Shown here: one piece after another, positions 50,896-60,123 of the stretch | How the letters are laid out: each line of letters begins with the position of its first letter | Position numbering within the stretch: position 1 is the stretch's first letter | Source of the DNA: Methylomicrobium sp035916875 | GTDB taxonomy: Bacteria > Pseudomonadota > Gammaproteobacteria > Methylococcales > Methylomonadaceae | Reading direction: 5' to 3' | Length of the DNA: 63,822 nt | NCBI RefSeq assembly: GCF_035916875.1 | Contig: NZ_JAXUHN010000067.1 | Coordinates: 1-63,822, forward strand | Notes under the pieces: model-generated | What the model saw: only the letters and a program-made list of their open reading frames with translations | Databases searched by the model: none | Told to the model about the DNA's origin: nothing | Program-made: the position numbers and the translations under genes

Positions 50896-51672
50896 ATGAA
50901 TATCCGATATGTGTGGTCCGGACTGCTGGCGCTTTGCTTTTGCGGAACGGTTGTTGCGGCCGATTTTGACCGCGCCGAGGTTGAAAAACGGCTCGCCGCG
51001 GCCGGCAAAAATCATCCCGCCGAATTACGGCGCAAGGATTTGACCGGGCTGGATTTATCCCATCTGGATTTTCGGAGTGCGGACTTATGGGGCGCCGATC
51101 TGCGCCGGGCGAATTTGAGCCACAGCAATTTATCGAGACTGAATCTGGATTTGACCGTGATGACCCAAATCAATTTGTCCGGGGCCGACCTGTCCAACAC
51201 CAGTATTTTCGGCGTATCGATCATGAACGCCGATCTCAGCAATGCCAATCTGGCTGGCAGCCGCATCATTGCGAATCTGGATAGATCCAATCTGAGCCAT
51301 GCCAATCTGGCGCATGCGAATTGGGGCGCGGACATGAAGAATCAGCCAATGGGGCTGATGCGGGTCAGTTTGAATAACGTCAATCTAGCGGGCGCCGATC
51401 TGAGCCATGCCGATCTGAGCCGTGCATTGATGCGGCATGCGAATTTGCGCGGCAGCCTGCTGAAAAGCGCCGTGCTGTTCGGTGTCGATTTATCCGGCGC
51501 GGACTTGACCGGCGCCGATTTGAGCGGCGCCGATCTGTCCGGCAGCCATCTCGAAGACGCCGATTTGACCGGCGCCAATCTGACAGGAACCAAATTGACC
51601 GGCATCGGCAACAAGTCCACGATCAAGGGACTGGATGCGGCAAAAAATTTTCAATCGGCGATTTTTGATTAA
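50896..51672 (+). CDS. exported pentapeptide-repeat protein
   Basis: The 258-residue protein has a signal peptide (about 1-21, VVAA). A helical stretch with RAEVEKRLAAAGKNHPAELR follows, then about 40 pentapeptide repeats of the A(D/N)LSxA type from about 46 to 245. Such repeats form a right-handed square beta-helix. Cytosolic members (Qnr, MfpA) mimic DNA and protect gyrase; this one is predicted to be periplasmic, so that role does not apply. The function is open. Ribosome site CTCTGGAG lies upstream of ATG 50896. Confidence 0.85.
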   Translation: MNIRYVWSGLLALCFCGTVVAADFDRAEVEKRLAAAGKNHPAELRRKDLTGLDLSHLDFRSADLWGADLRRANLSHSNLSRLNLDLTVMTQINLSGADLSNTSIFGVSIMNADLSNANLAGSRIIANLDRSNLSHANLAHANWGADMKNQPMGLMRVSLNNVNLAGADLSHADLSRALMRHANLRGSLLKSAVLFGVDLSGADLTGADLSGADLSGSHLEDADLTGANLTGTKLTGIGNKSTIKGLDAAKNFQSAIFD

Positions 51673-51809
51673 AACCAAAAGCTCAATCGGCATCAAAAAA
51701 ATGCATTGGCCGAAGAAATCGCTGCCGAAAGAGCGCTGATCGCCAATACGGCAAATTTCAGCATGCTGCCTTATAATGGCGCGAAACCGCTTTCATCACA
51801 GGACACCCC

Positions 51810-53849
51810 ATGAGCAATCCATTATTGGCCGCGACCGAACTGCCGCTGTTTTCCCAAATTCAACCCGAGCACATCGAACCTGCGATCGACCAGTTACTGG
51901 CCGAGGCGCGCGCGACAGTTGAAAATTGCCTGACCGCAACGAGCGATTACACCTGGAAAAATCTGGTCGAGCCGATCGAAAACGCCGAAGATCGGCTCAG
52001 TAAGGCTTGGTCGCCGGTCAGCCACATGAATTCAGTGCTCAATAGCGACGCTCTCCGCGAAGCCTACAACGCCTGCCTGCCGAAACTCAGCGCTTATGCG
52101 ACCGAGATGGGACAAAACGAGGCCTTGTTTAAAGCTTACAAGGCGATCGAAGGCAGCGCCGAGTATCCTACGCTCGATATTGCCCAACAAAAAATCATTC
52201 AAAACGCACTGCGCGATTTCCATTTGTCCGGCATCGATCTCGATGCTGAAAAAAAACTGCGCTACAAGGAAATCAGCCAGGAATTATCCCAACTTGCGAG
52301 CAGTTTTGAAGAAAACGTACTCGACGCAACCAACGCCTGGTCGAAATTGATCATGAATGAACTCGACCTGACCGGCCTGCCCGCTTCGGCCTTGGCCGGA
52401 GCCCGGCAAACCGCCGAGCAAAACGGACAGGAAGGCTGGATGATCACGCTGCAATTTCCGTCTTATCACGCGGTGATGACTTATGCGGATAACCGCGAAC
52501 TGCGCCGCGAGCATTATGAAGCCTACGCGACCCGCGCCTCCGATCAAGGTCCGAATGCGGGACAGTGGGACAACAGCGAAAGCATGGAAAAGATTCTCGC
52601 GCTGCGCCATGAAAAAGCGCGCCTCCTCGGTTTCGACAATTTTGCCGAGTTGTCGCTGGCGACCAAGATGGCCGACAAACCCGATGATGTGATGGGTTTT
52701 CTTGAAGACCTTGCCGACAAATCCTGGCGGCAGGCGCGCAGGGATTTGGCCGAACTGCGCGAATTCGCCCAAAACTATTACGGCGTGAACGACCTGCAAA
52801 CCTGGGACATCAGTTATTTTTCCGAGAAAATGCGCCAGCATTTTTATCAATTATCGCAAGAGGAAGTAAAAGCTTATTTCCCGGTCACCAAAGTCCTGCC
52901 CGGCCTGTTCGCGGTGGTCGAAAAACTGTATGGTTTACAAATTTCCGAGATTCAGGACTTCGACACCTGGCACCCCGATGTGCGCTTTTTCGAAATTACC
53001 GACCAGAATGGCGATCTGCGCGGCAAGTTCTACATCGACCTGTATGCGCGCCCGAAAAAACGCGGCGGCGCCTGGATGGACGATTGCGTCGGCCGCAAAA
53101 AAATCGACGGCTCTGTGCAAACGCCGGTCGCCTATCTGACCTGCAACTTCACCCCACCCACTGGAAATGAACCCGCGCTGTTGACGCACGACGAAGTCAC
53201 GACGCTGTTTCACGAGTTCGGACACGGCCTGCAACATATGCTGACCCGCGTCGACCACCTCGGCGTATCGGGCATCAACGGCGTCGAATGGGACGCGGTC
53301 GAATTGCCGAGCCAGTTCATGGAAAACTGGTGCTGGGAAAAAGACGCGCTGGCCTTGATGTCCGGCCATTATCAAACCGGAGAACCCTTGCCCGATGCGT
53401 TGTTCGACAAGATGATCGCGGCGAAGAATTTTCAGGCCGGCATGCTGATGGTACGGCAACTCGAATTCAGTCTGTTCGATTTCCGCATACACCGCGACTA
53501 TGATCCAAATAAGGGCGGGCGCATCTACGAAACCCTGAACCAGGTTCGAGCACAGGTCTCGGTCGTACAGCCGCCGGCCTTCAATCGCTTCGCGCACGGT
53601 TTCTCGCACATTTTCGCGGGCGGCTATGCGGCCGGCTATTACAGCTATAAATGGGCGGAAGTGTTGTCCAGCGACGCGTTTTCGCTGTTCGAGGAAAAAG
53701 GCATTTTCGACCCGGCAACCGGCAATGCGTTTTTGACCCAGATTCTGGAAAAAGGCGGCAGCGAAGACGCGATGGACTTGTTCGTCAAATTCCGGGGCCG
53801 CAAGCCGACAATCGACGCGCTGCTCAGACATAACGGCATTGCCGCGTAA
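51810..53849 (+). CDS. prlC: oligopeptidase A
   Basis: The 679-residue M3 metallopeptidase has HEFGH at 468-472, with a downstream Glu (GVEWDAVELPSQFMENW) completing the zinc site. It is cytosolic, has no signal, and degrades peptides, including cleaved signal peptides. Length and motif match E. coli PrlC (680 residues). It stands alone, with a 49-base gap before the coaD leader. Confidence 0.96.
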   Translation: MSNPLLAATELPLFSQIQPEHIEPAIDQLLAEARATVENCLTATSDYTWKNLVEPIENAEDRLSKAWSPVSHMNSVLNSDALREAYNACLPKLSAYATEMGQNEALFKAYKAIEGSAEYPTLDIAQQKIIQNALRDFHLSGIDLDAEKKLRYKEISQELSQLASSFEENVLDATNAWSKLIMNELDLTGLPASALAGARQTAEQNGQEGWMITLQFPSYHAVMTYADNRELRREHYEAYATRASDQGPNAGQWDNSESMEKILALRHEKARLLGFDNFAELSLATKMADKPDDVMGFLEDLADKSWRQARRDLAELREFAQNYYGVNDLQTWDISYFSEKMRQHFYQLSQEEVKAYFPVTKVLPGLFAVVEKLYGLQISEIQDFDTWHPDVRFFEITDQNGDLRGKFYIDLYARPKKRGGAWMDDCVGRKKIDGSVQTPVAYLTCNFTPPTGNEPALLTHDEVTTLFHEFGHGLQHMLTRVDHLGVSGINGVEWDAVELPSQFMENWCWEKDALALMSGHYQTGEPLPDALFDKMIAAKNFQAGMLMVRQLEFSLFDFRIHRDYDPNKGGRIYETLNQVRAQVSVVQPPAFNRFAHGFSHIFAGGYAAGYYSYKWAEVLSSDAFSLFEEKGIFDPATGNAFLTQILEKGGSEDAMDLFVKFRGRKPTIDALLRHNGIAA

Positions 53850-53998
53850 TGTTGAGGTCCCATGAATGGACGCGAACTGTCCATTCATGGAGCGGGATAC
53901 CGCCTTCCTCACGCGCATGAGGTCCTGGCTTCAAAAACGCCAATTCCGTTGAGCGGCAACTTGGGTTAAAATCGCGGATTTTAAAATCCCCACTCCCC

Positions 53999-54478
53999 AT
54001 GAAAATCACCGCGATTTACCCCGGCACCTTCGACCCGATCACGATCGGGCATCTGGATTTGATTGCCAGGGCGTCCCGTCTTTACGACGGGATCATCGTC
54101 GCAGTCGCGCTGAACAAAGGCAAGACGCCCTTATTTTCGATGGCCGAACGGGTCGAGCTTGCCACTGCGGTCACCACCGAATTTCCGAATGTCGAGGTCA
54201 GCGGTTTCGATACCTTGTTGGTCGAATTCGCCCGGAAGAAAGGCGCCAATGTGATATTACGAGGCTTGCGCGCGGTCTCCGATTTTGAATACGAATTTCA
54301 ACTGGCCGGCATGAACCGCCGCCTGGCGCCGGAACTCGAAACGGTGTTTTTAACCCCGGCCGAGCAATATGAATTTATTTCATCCAGCATGATCAGAGAG
54401 ATAGCACAACTGAAAGGGGATGTATCGAGCTTCGTACCCGAGTTGGTGCATCAGCGTTTAATCGAAAAATTTAGTTAA
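53999..54478 (+). CDS. coaD: phosphopantetheine adenylyltransferase
   Basis: The 159-residue nucleotidyltransferase has the T/HxGH motif in YPGTFDPITIGH (His18) and a C-terminal SSSMIREIAQLKGD. It makes dephospho-CoA from 4'-phosphopantetheine and ATP. yfhL follows after 20 bases, a common gammaproteobacterial order. Confidence 0.96.
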   Translation: MKITAIYPGTFDPITIGHLDLIARASRLYDGIIVAVALNKGKTPLFSMAERVELATAVTTEFPNVEVSGFDTLLVEFARKKGANVILRGLRAVSDFEYEFQLAGMNRRLAPELETVFLTPAEQYEFISSSMIREIAQLKGDVSSFVPELVHQRLIEKFS

Positions 54479-54498
54479 AAGCAGGAGAAGTAACCGAC

Positions 54499-54744
54499 AT
54501 GGCTCTTAAAATCGACGACGAATGCATCAATTGCGATGTCTGCGAGCCGGAATGCCCAAACGGCGCCATTTCCCAAGGCGAGGAGTTTTATGTGATCGAC
54601 CCGGAGCTGTGCACCGAATGCGTCGGCCATTACGGCGAGCCGCAATGCATGGCGGTCTGTCCGGTCGATTGCATCGACAAGGATCCCGCGCACCCGGAGA
54701 ACAAGGAGTCTTTGTATCAAAAATATCTGAAATTGACTGCTTAA
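54499..54744 (+). CDS. yfhL: YfhL-family 2[4Fe-4S] ferredoxin
   Basis: The 81-residue protein has two cluster motifs: CINCDVCEPECP (11-22) and CTECVGHYGEPQC with AVCP (37-54). The six-residue insertion between the second and third Cys of the second motif is typical of the Alvin/YfhL type with low-potential clusters. CAGGAG precedes ATG 54499. It shares a transcript with coaD and ends at the terminator 19 bases on. Confidence 0.95.
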   Translation: MALKIDDECINCDVCEPECPNGAISQGEEFYVIDPELCTECVGHYGEPQCMAVCPVDCIDKDPAHPENKESLYQKYLKLTA

Positions 54745-54762
54745 GAAGTCCCAGCCATGTAG

Positions 54763-54785
54763 GGGGCGCATTGCGCCCCTTTTTT
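54763..54785 (+). terminator. intrinsic terminator of coaD-yfhL
   Basis: GGGGCG/CGCCCC stem with loop CATTG (54763-54779) is followed by six T (54780-54785), a textbook rho-independent terminator. Confidence 0.9.
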
Positions 54786-54842
54786 GATGTCAAATCACGA
54801 CAAAAACTTTGGCAACCGAGTAGATACACAGAACTATTGAAT

Positions 54843-54863
54843 GGTGCGCGGTGCGCACCCTAC
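54843..54863. repeat. extragenic palindrome (GGTGCGC type)
   Basis: GGTGCGC (54843-54849) and GCGCACC (54853-54859) pair around GGT and continue into CTAC. The core GGTGCGC...GCGCACCCTAC is shared with the repeat at 15022-15075. Confidence 0.55.
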
Positions 54864-54905
54864 TCAAAATCATAATTTTTATAGAGGAAAAGCCCTACCT
54901 GCTTT

Positions 54906-55490
54906 TCATTTTACATTCGGCTGCCTGGCCTCCGGTGCCCACAAATCATCCAACTGCAAAGTCACTTCTTCAAACGGTACCGCACGCACGGCATCGTCGT
55001 CCTTCCAGGTGCCTTCGAGCAACCAATGGCCGTCGGATAAACTGTACACTTCCAGCGTGCGAATATCGGGGTCGAGCAGCCAGAGCCAGTTGACCAGTTG
55101 CGCGGCGTAAAGCGGCATTTTGACGGCGCGGTCGGTGCGCGCGGTGCCGGGCGATAGCACTTCGCAGGCCCAGTCGGGAGCTAGGCTGAAATAGGCCTCG
55201 TCGGGCAGCGTCGGCATGCGTTCCCGCCGCCAGCCGGCGAGGTCGGGAACCAGAATATGCGGTCCCAAATGCAGTTCCGGCTCGTCCATGATCCACCAGC
55301 CGCCGGGGCCGCCGCGTCCGTATTGAAACGGATCGCCGAATTTCATGCCAAGGCCGGAACTCGCCAAAGCATGTTTGGGCGCCGGCCGGGGTTGGGTGAT
55401 CAGTTGGCCGTGGATGATTTCGCCGATCAGATGGTCGGGCAAATCGAAGAGGTCTTCGTAGGTCGCGATGCGCTGCGCGGGCTGGTTCAT
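54906..55490 (-). CDS. Uma2-family putative restriction endonuclease
   Basis: The 194-residue protein has the Uma2/DUF820 PD-(D/E)xK-like core: LIGEIIHGQL, VPDLAGWRRER (Asp), DWACEVLSPGT (Glu) with a downstream Lys in RAVKMPLYAAQL. The family is abundant in cyanobacteria and mobile DNA. Its cellular role is unproven, and nuclease activity is predicted by fold. It is isolated, with repeats on one side and a 100-base gap on the other. Confidence 0.88.
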   Translation of the reverse strand: MNQPAQRIATYEDLFDLPDHLIGEIIHGQLITQPRPAPKHALASSGLGMKFGDPFQYGRGGPGGWWIMDEPELHLGPHILVPDLAGWRRERMPTLPDEAYFSLAPDWACEVLSPGTARTDRAVKMPLYAAQLVNWLWLLDPDIRTLEVYSLSDGHWLLEGTWKDDDAVRAVPFEEVTLQLDDLWAPEARQPNVK

Positions 55491-55591
55491 GGTCTGCCTC
55501 GAATGACGATGCGGTATCGATGAATTTATCTTAACGCGTTCGTTCCGTTTAAGATAGCCATGTAGAATGTATCGCGTACCGTTTTGGGGGA

Positions 55592-56374
55592 TTACCGATT
55601 ATCGTAATGATTGAACCAGCCAAGAGTTGTCGAAGTTGCCCCGCTAGGCTTGTATTCGGCCCCGGTCCAGCCGTCATAGCCGGATTGGTCGATCGCCGAA
55701 AATAGCGCCGCCCAATCGGCGGTTCCGGTGCCGGGCTGGCCGCGGCCAGGACAATCCGCGAACTGAATATGGCCAATGCGCCGGGCATGCCGCAGGATAA
55801 ACTCGGCTGGTTTCTCGCTCATCCTGAGCATGTGGTAGATGTCGTATTGCAGGAAAATATCGGACCGTTGCAGTTCGTCCTGAACCGCCAGCATCTTCGC
55901 GCCGGTATCGACGATGAAACCCGGCATGTCGAGGCTGTTGATCGCTTCAAATACCGTCTTGATGCCTAAGGGCGAGAACGCATCGGCGGCCAGGCCAAGA
56001 TTCTGTTTGAAGGTGCTCAGATATTCAGTCTGGCGCGCTGAATCGAGGCAGCGGCCAGGTAATACATTAACCGCGTCGGGCCGCAACACCTTTGCATAGT
56101 CTACAGCCAGCGCCAGCGCTTCTCGAAACATCCCCTGTTTTTCCGGCACGCAGGCCAGCCCTTCGCCGCCCAGCAACAAATCATCGGCCGGCACATTGAA
56201 CAGGACCAGTCGCAGATCCTGCTCGACCAATTTCCGCCGAATCGTCTCCACGTCGAGGTCATACGGAAACTGAATCTCGGCGGCCTTAAAACCTGCTGCA
56301 CGCGCGGCCTCGAAGCGGTCGATCAGATCGACTTCGGTAAACAGCATGCTCAGGTTCGCGGAGAAACGCGGCAT
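55592..56374 (-). CDS. hyi: hydroxypyruvate isomerase family protein
   Basis: The frame extends to 56548, but ATG 56374 gives MPRFSANLSMLFTEVDLIDR, the conserved family start, and overlaps the previous gene's stop by one base (TAATG), so I choose it (260 residues). It is a TIM barrel of the AP-endonuclease 2 superfamily with QYDIYHMLRM and HIQFADCPGRGQPGTG metal-site segments. It interconverts hydroxypyruvate and tartronate semialdehyde. Next to a tartronate-semialdehyde-reductase homologue it fits glyoxylate assimilation; no gcl is seen. Confidence 0.9.
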   Translation of the reverse strand: MPRFSANLSMLFTEVDLIDRFEAARAAGFKAAEIQFPYDLDVETIRRKLVEQDLRLVLFNVPADDLLLGGEGLACVPEKQGMFREALALAVDYAKVLRPDAVNVLPGRCLDSARQTEYLSTFKQNLGLAADAFSPLGIKTVFEAINSLDMPGFIVDTGAKMLAVQDELQRSDIFLQYDIYHMLRMSEKPAEFILRHARRIGHIQFADCPGRGQPGTGTADWAALFSAIDQSGYDGWTGAEYKPSGATSTTLGWFNHYDNR

Positions 56375-57252
56375 TAGTCGTGCCGGTAAAGTTTGATCAG
56401 GGTTGCCGGGTCCTGCTCCAGATAGCCTTTGCTGCCATGCAGTTGCATCAGCTGCGCGGCGAGGCTCGACATCGGCAGCGCCTGGTCGAGTTGTCTGGCC
56501 AAGTCGGTCGCCATCCGCAAATCCTTCAACAAGGTCTTGACCCGCCATTTGACCGGCTCGAAAAGTTCGAGCGCCATTTCGGGTCCCGCGATCTGCAAGG
56601 GCTTCGAGTCGGCGAAGCCGCCGGCCAGCGCGGCCGGGATCTTTTCCGCGTCGACGCCGGCCTCCTTGGCCAGCGCGATCATTTCGGCGATCACCAGCAT
56701 GTTGCAGCTGACGATCATCTGATTGCAGATCTTGGTGGTCTGGCCGCTGCCGACCGGGCCCATGTGGGTCAACTGTTTATACAACGGTTTCAGCACCCGG
56801 CGCGCGGTATCGATATGCTCGGGGCGGCCGCCCGCCATGATCGCGAGCGTGCCTTGTTCCGCACCGCTAACTCCGCCCGAGACCGGTGCATCGACCCAGC
56901 CCATGTCGCATTTTTCGTGCAGCAGGGCCGCAAATTCCCTCGTTTTGTTCGGATCGATGCTGGACAGGTCGATCACCAGCTTACCCGGCGCGCCGTGATC
57001 GATGATGCCCTGATGCAGTGCCCATTCGACCGCCTGGGTGTCGGCCAGACAGGTGATCACCACATCGGAAGCGCGCACCAGTTGGGCAATGCTCGCGCTA
57101 GCCTCCGCGCCGGCCACGACGACGGGTTGGAGTTTCTCCGGGCTGCGGTTCCAGGCCTTGACCCGAAAGCCGTGCTGCAAAAGCCTCAAGGTCAGCGGCT
57201 TGCCCATCAGGCCGATGCCGATGAAGCCGAGTGTCGGGTTGGTTTCAGCCAT
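56374..57252 (-). CDS. glxR: tartronate semialdehyde reductase family (GlxR/GarR)
   Basis: The protein has 292 residues from ATG 57252, which has AAGGTGG upstream; ATG 57273 is an alternative. It is a 3-hydroxyisobutyrate-dehydrogenase-type oxidoreductase: GFIGIGLMGKPL for NAD(P), DAPVSGGVSGAEQGTL, and the catalytic Lys in GSGQTTKICNQM. It reduces tartronate semialdehyde to glycerate. It overlaps hyi by one base, so both are made together. Confidence 0.9.
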   Translation of the reverse strand: MAETNPTLGFIGIGLMGKPLTLRLLQHGFRVKAWNRSPEKLQPVVVAGAEASASIAQLVRASDVVITCLADTQAVEWALHQGIIDHGAPGKLVIDLSSIDPNKTREFAALLHEKCDMGWVDAPVSGGVSGAEQGTLAIMAGGRPEHIDTARRVLKPLYKQLTHMGPVGSGQTTKICNQMIVSCNMLVIAEMIALAKEAGVDAEKIPAALAGGFADSKPLQIAGPEMALELFEPVKWRVKTLLKDLRMATDLARQLDQALPMSSLAAQLMQLHGSKGYLEQDPATLIKLYRHD

Positions 57253-57279
57253 CGAAGCCACCTTGCCCACCATTTTCGG

Positions 57280-59511
57280 TCATTCGGCCTCCATCGCATC
57301 GACCCGCTGAAAGCCTCGCGGCAGATGCAGGCCGCGTTTCGCGCGCGCGCCCGAATAGTGTTCGATGTCCGCTCCCTTCAGGGTCAACGGCCGTTTGCCG
57401 GCAAGGATTTTCAACTGGCCGCCTTCGGGCAGAGCGGCGACCGCAATCACGGCGTCCTTGCCGCCCGCAAGATCGTCCGCAGGAATCTGGATCAGTTTGT
57501 TGCCCTTGCCTTTGACCAGTTCAGGCAGTTCCTGCGCCGGAAAGATCAGCAGCCGCCCCTGCAGGGTCACGACCGCGAGCCTGTCGGATTCGCTGCGAAG
57601 TTCGGCGGGCCTGATCACTTTGGCGCCTTCGGGCAAGGTCAGCAGGACTTTCCCTGCCTTGTTCTTGCTATACAGTTCCTTCAACTGCACCCGGAAGCCA
57701 TAGCCGTAATCGCTTGCGACCAGATACCAATCGTCGGGATTGCCGGCCAGTAGGTGTGCGAACAGCGCGCCAGGCGGCGGATTCAGGCGGCCGGTCAACG
57801 GTTCGCCCTGGGTTCTGGCCGACGGCAGATCGTGCGTGGTCGTGCTGTAGGCGCGACCGGTCGAATCGAGCAGATAAACCGGCTGCGTCGAGCGGCATTT
57901 GACCGCTTCCAAAAAACCGTCTCCAGCGCGGTAGTTCAAGCTCTCGACATCGAAATCATGGCCTTTTGCGGCCCTGATCCAGCCTTTTTGCGACAGGATC
58001 ACGGTCAACGGTTCATTGTTGATCAGTTGCGTCGTTTCCATCGCCTGCGCGGCTTCGCGCTCGACGATCGGGGAACGGCGGTCGTCGCCATATTTTTCCG
58101 CGTCGCGTTCGAGCTCCTTGCGAATCAACCGGTTCAGAAGGCGCGGCGAGCCCAATGTTTTTTCAAGCGCGGCGCGCTCCGCTTGCAGTTCGTCCTGTTC
58201 GCCGCGGATTTTCATTTCCTCGAGCTTGGCGAGATAACGCAGCTTCAGCTCCAATATTGCCTCGGCCTGAATATCGCTAATGCCGAATCGTTCCATCAGC
58301 ACCGGTTTCGGATGCTCTTCCTGGCGAATGATCGCGATCACCTCGTCGATATTCAGATAGGCGATCAAGAGGCCTTCGAGAATGTGCAGGCGCGCCAACA
58401 CCTTGTCCAGGCGATGCTGCAAGCGTTTTCTGACCGTCTCGGTGCGGAAGGCCAGCCATTCGACCAGAATCTCGCGCAAATCCCTGACCCTAGGCCGGTT
58501 GTCCAGGCCGATCATGTTCATATTGACCCGATAGCTTTTTTCGAGATCGGTGGTCGCGAACAGATGCGACATTACCGCCTCGGTATCGGTGCGTTTCGAT
58601 TTCGGAATCACCAACAGGCGGGTCGGATTCTCGTGATCGGACTCGTCCCTTAAATCTTCGATCATCGGCAGTTTTTTCGCGAGCATTTGCGCGGCGATCT
58701 GCTCCATCAGCTTGGAGCCGGAGACCTGATACGGCAGCGCGGTGATCACGATAGTGCCGTCTTCGACTTCGTATTTCGCGCGCATCTTGATCGAGCCGCC
58801 GCCGTTGATATACATCTTGCGAATGTCGTCTTTCGAGGAGACGATTTCGGCCTCGGTCGGATAATCGGGGCCTTGGATGCGTTCAAGAAGCTGCTCGAGC
58901 GTGCTGTCCGGCTCGTCGAGCAGCAGGATACAGGCGGCCGCGACCTCCCTTAGATTGTGCGGCGGAATGTCGGTCGCCATGCCGACCGCTATGCCCATCG
59001 TGCCGTTCAGCAGCACATTCGGCAGCCTGGCCGGCAACAGTTCCGGCTCTTTCAACGTGCCGTCGAAATTGTCGGTCCATTCGACCGTGCCCTGCCCAAG
59101 TTCGCTAAGCAAGGTCTGCGCGTATTGGGTCAGGCGCGATTCGGTGTAACGCATCGCCGCGAACGATTTCGGATCGTCGGGCGATCCCCAATTGCCCTGG
59201 CCGTCGATCAGCGGATAACGGTACGAAAAATTCTGCGCCATCAACACCATTGCTTCGTAGCAGGCCGAATCGCCGTGCGGATGGTATTTACCGAGCACGT
59301 CGCCGACCGTGCGCGCGGATTTTTTATATTTGGCCAGCGCGGTCAGGCCGAGTTCCGACATTGCATAGACGATGCGGCGTTGCACCGGCTTCAGACCGTC
59401 GGCGATGTGTGGCAACGCCCGGTCCAGGATCACATACATCGAATAATCGAGGTAAGCTTTCTCGGCGAACTCCTTCAGCGGCAGTTGTTCGAAATTGTCC
59501 TGCAAACCCAC
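57280..59511 (-). CDS. parC: DNA topoisomerase IV subunit A
   Basis: The 743-residue type II topoisomerase has catalytic Tyr122 (AAMRYTESRLT) and a quinolone-determining region GKYHPHGDSACYEAM, with Ser82 and Glu86 as in susceptible strains. The C-terminal domain is shorter than in GyrA and lacks a GyrA box that I can see, which supports ParC. It decatenates chromosomes with ParE. The thioesterase gene ends directly before its start. Confidence 0.95.
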   Translation of the reverse strand: MGLQDNFEQLPLKEFAEKAYLDYSMYVILDRALPHIADGLKPVQRRIVYAMSELGLTALAKYKKSARTVGDVLGKYHPHGDSACYEAMVLMAQNFSYRYPLIDGQGNWGSPDDPKSFAAMRYTESRLTQYAQTLLSELGQGTVEWTDNFDGTLKEPELLPARLPNVLLNGTMGIAVGMATDIPPHNLREVAAACILLLDEPDSTLEQLLERIQGPDYPTEAEIVSSKDDIRKMYINGGGSIKMRAKYEVEDGTIVITALPYQVSGSKLMEQIAAQMLAKKLPMIEDLRDESDHENPTRLLVIPKSKRTDTEAVMSHLFATTDLEKSYRVNMNMIGLDNRPRVRDLREILVEWLAFRTETVRKRLQHRLDKVLARLHILEGLLIAYLNIDEVIAIIRQEEHPKPVLMERFGISDIQAEAILELKLRYLAKLEEMKIRGEQDELQAERAALEKTLGSPRLLNRLIRKELERDAEKYGDDRRSPIVEREAAQAMETTQLINNEPLTVILSQKGWIRAAKGHDFDVESLNYRAGDGFLEAVKCRSTQPVYLLDSTGRAYSTTTHDLPSARTQGEPLTGRLNPPPGALFAHLLAGNPDDWYLVASDYGYGFRVQLKELYSKNKAGKVLLTLPEGAKVIRPAELRSESDRLAVVTLQGRLLIFPAQELPELVKGKGNKLIQIPADDLAGGKDAVIAVAALPEGGQLKILAGKRPLTLKGADIEHYSGARAKRGLHLPRGFQRVDAMEAE

Positions 59512-60009
59512 TTAGAGCAGTCCCTCCGGCAGATCGACGCGAATAGCGCGGTTTTTTTCGAGTAATTCCTCGCGGCATTTTTTGCGCTGTTCCGCATCCT
59601 TGAACAGTTGTTTTTCGATATCGGTTTCGAGAATTAATTGGGGTACTTCGATACTGTGTCCATGGCCATCGATTGCGACCATCGTAAAGTAGCAAGAGGT
59701 CGTATGCCGCTTTTCGTGCGTGGTCAAGTTTTCGGCGACCACTTTGATGCCGACTTCCATCGACGAGCGCCCGACATGATTCACGTGCGCATAGAACGTG
59801 ACCAGATCGCCGACATTGATGTTTTCCTTGAAAAACACCTGGTCGAGGGCGGCCGTTACGACATAGTTTTTACAATATTTCGCCGCGCAGGCATAGGCCA
59901 CCTGATCGAGCATTTTCAACAACGAGCCGCCATGCACGTTGCCGGCGAAATTGGCCATGTCCGGCGTCATCAGCACGGTCATCGCGAGGGATTTTTCTTG
60001 TTTAGTCAT
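59512..60009 (-). CDS. acyl-CoA thioesterase, YciA/BFIT-type hotdog
   Basis: The 165-residue hotdog protein has GNVHGGSLLKMLDQVAY (23-39), with Asp35 a catalytic candidate. The HGG tract binds CoA. It hydrolyses acyl-CoA. A charged C-terminal tail (about 135-165) looks helical. Its stop touches the parC start, so they are likely cotranscribed. Confidence 0.92.
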   Translation of the reverse strand: MTKQEKSLAMTVLMTPDMANFAGNVHGGSLLKMLDQVAYACAAKYCKNYVVTAALDQVFFKENINVGDLVTFYAHVNHVGRSSMEVGIKVVAENLTTHEKRHTTSCYFTMVAIDGHGHSIEVPQLILETDIEKQLFKDAEQRKKCREELLEKNRAIRVDLPEGLL

Positions 60010-60076
60010 TTGAGCGTTACGTAGTTGGGTTCTTCCGAAGAAATGAATGGCAGCATGCGGGCTGGACGGCTGGAAA

Positions 60077-60095
60077 GGGTACGCACAGCGTACCC
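60077..60095. repeat. short palindrome between ugd and the thioesterase gene
   Basis: GGGTACGC and its complement (60077-60084, 60088-60095) enclose ACA. It resembles the ends of the GGTGCGC-type repeats elsewhere in the window and may also terminate ugd on the minus strand. Confidence 0.45.
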
Positions 60096-60123
60096 TGCAT
60101 GAGTTTAATCATAACAGCATTTT

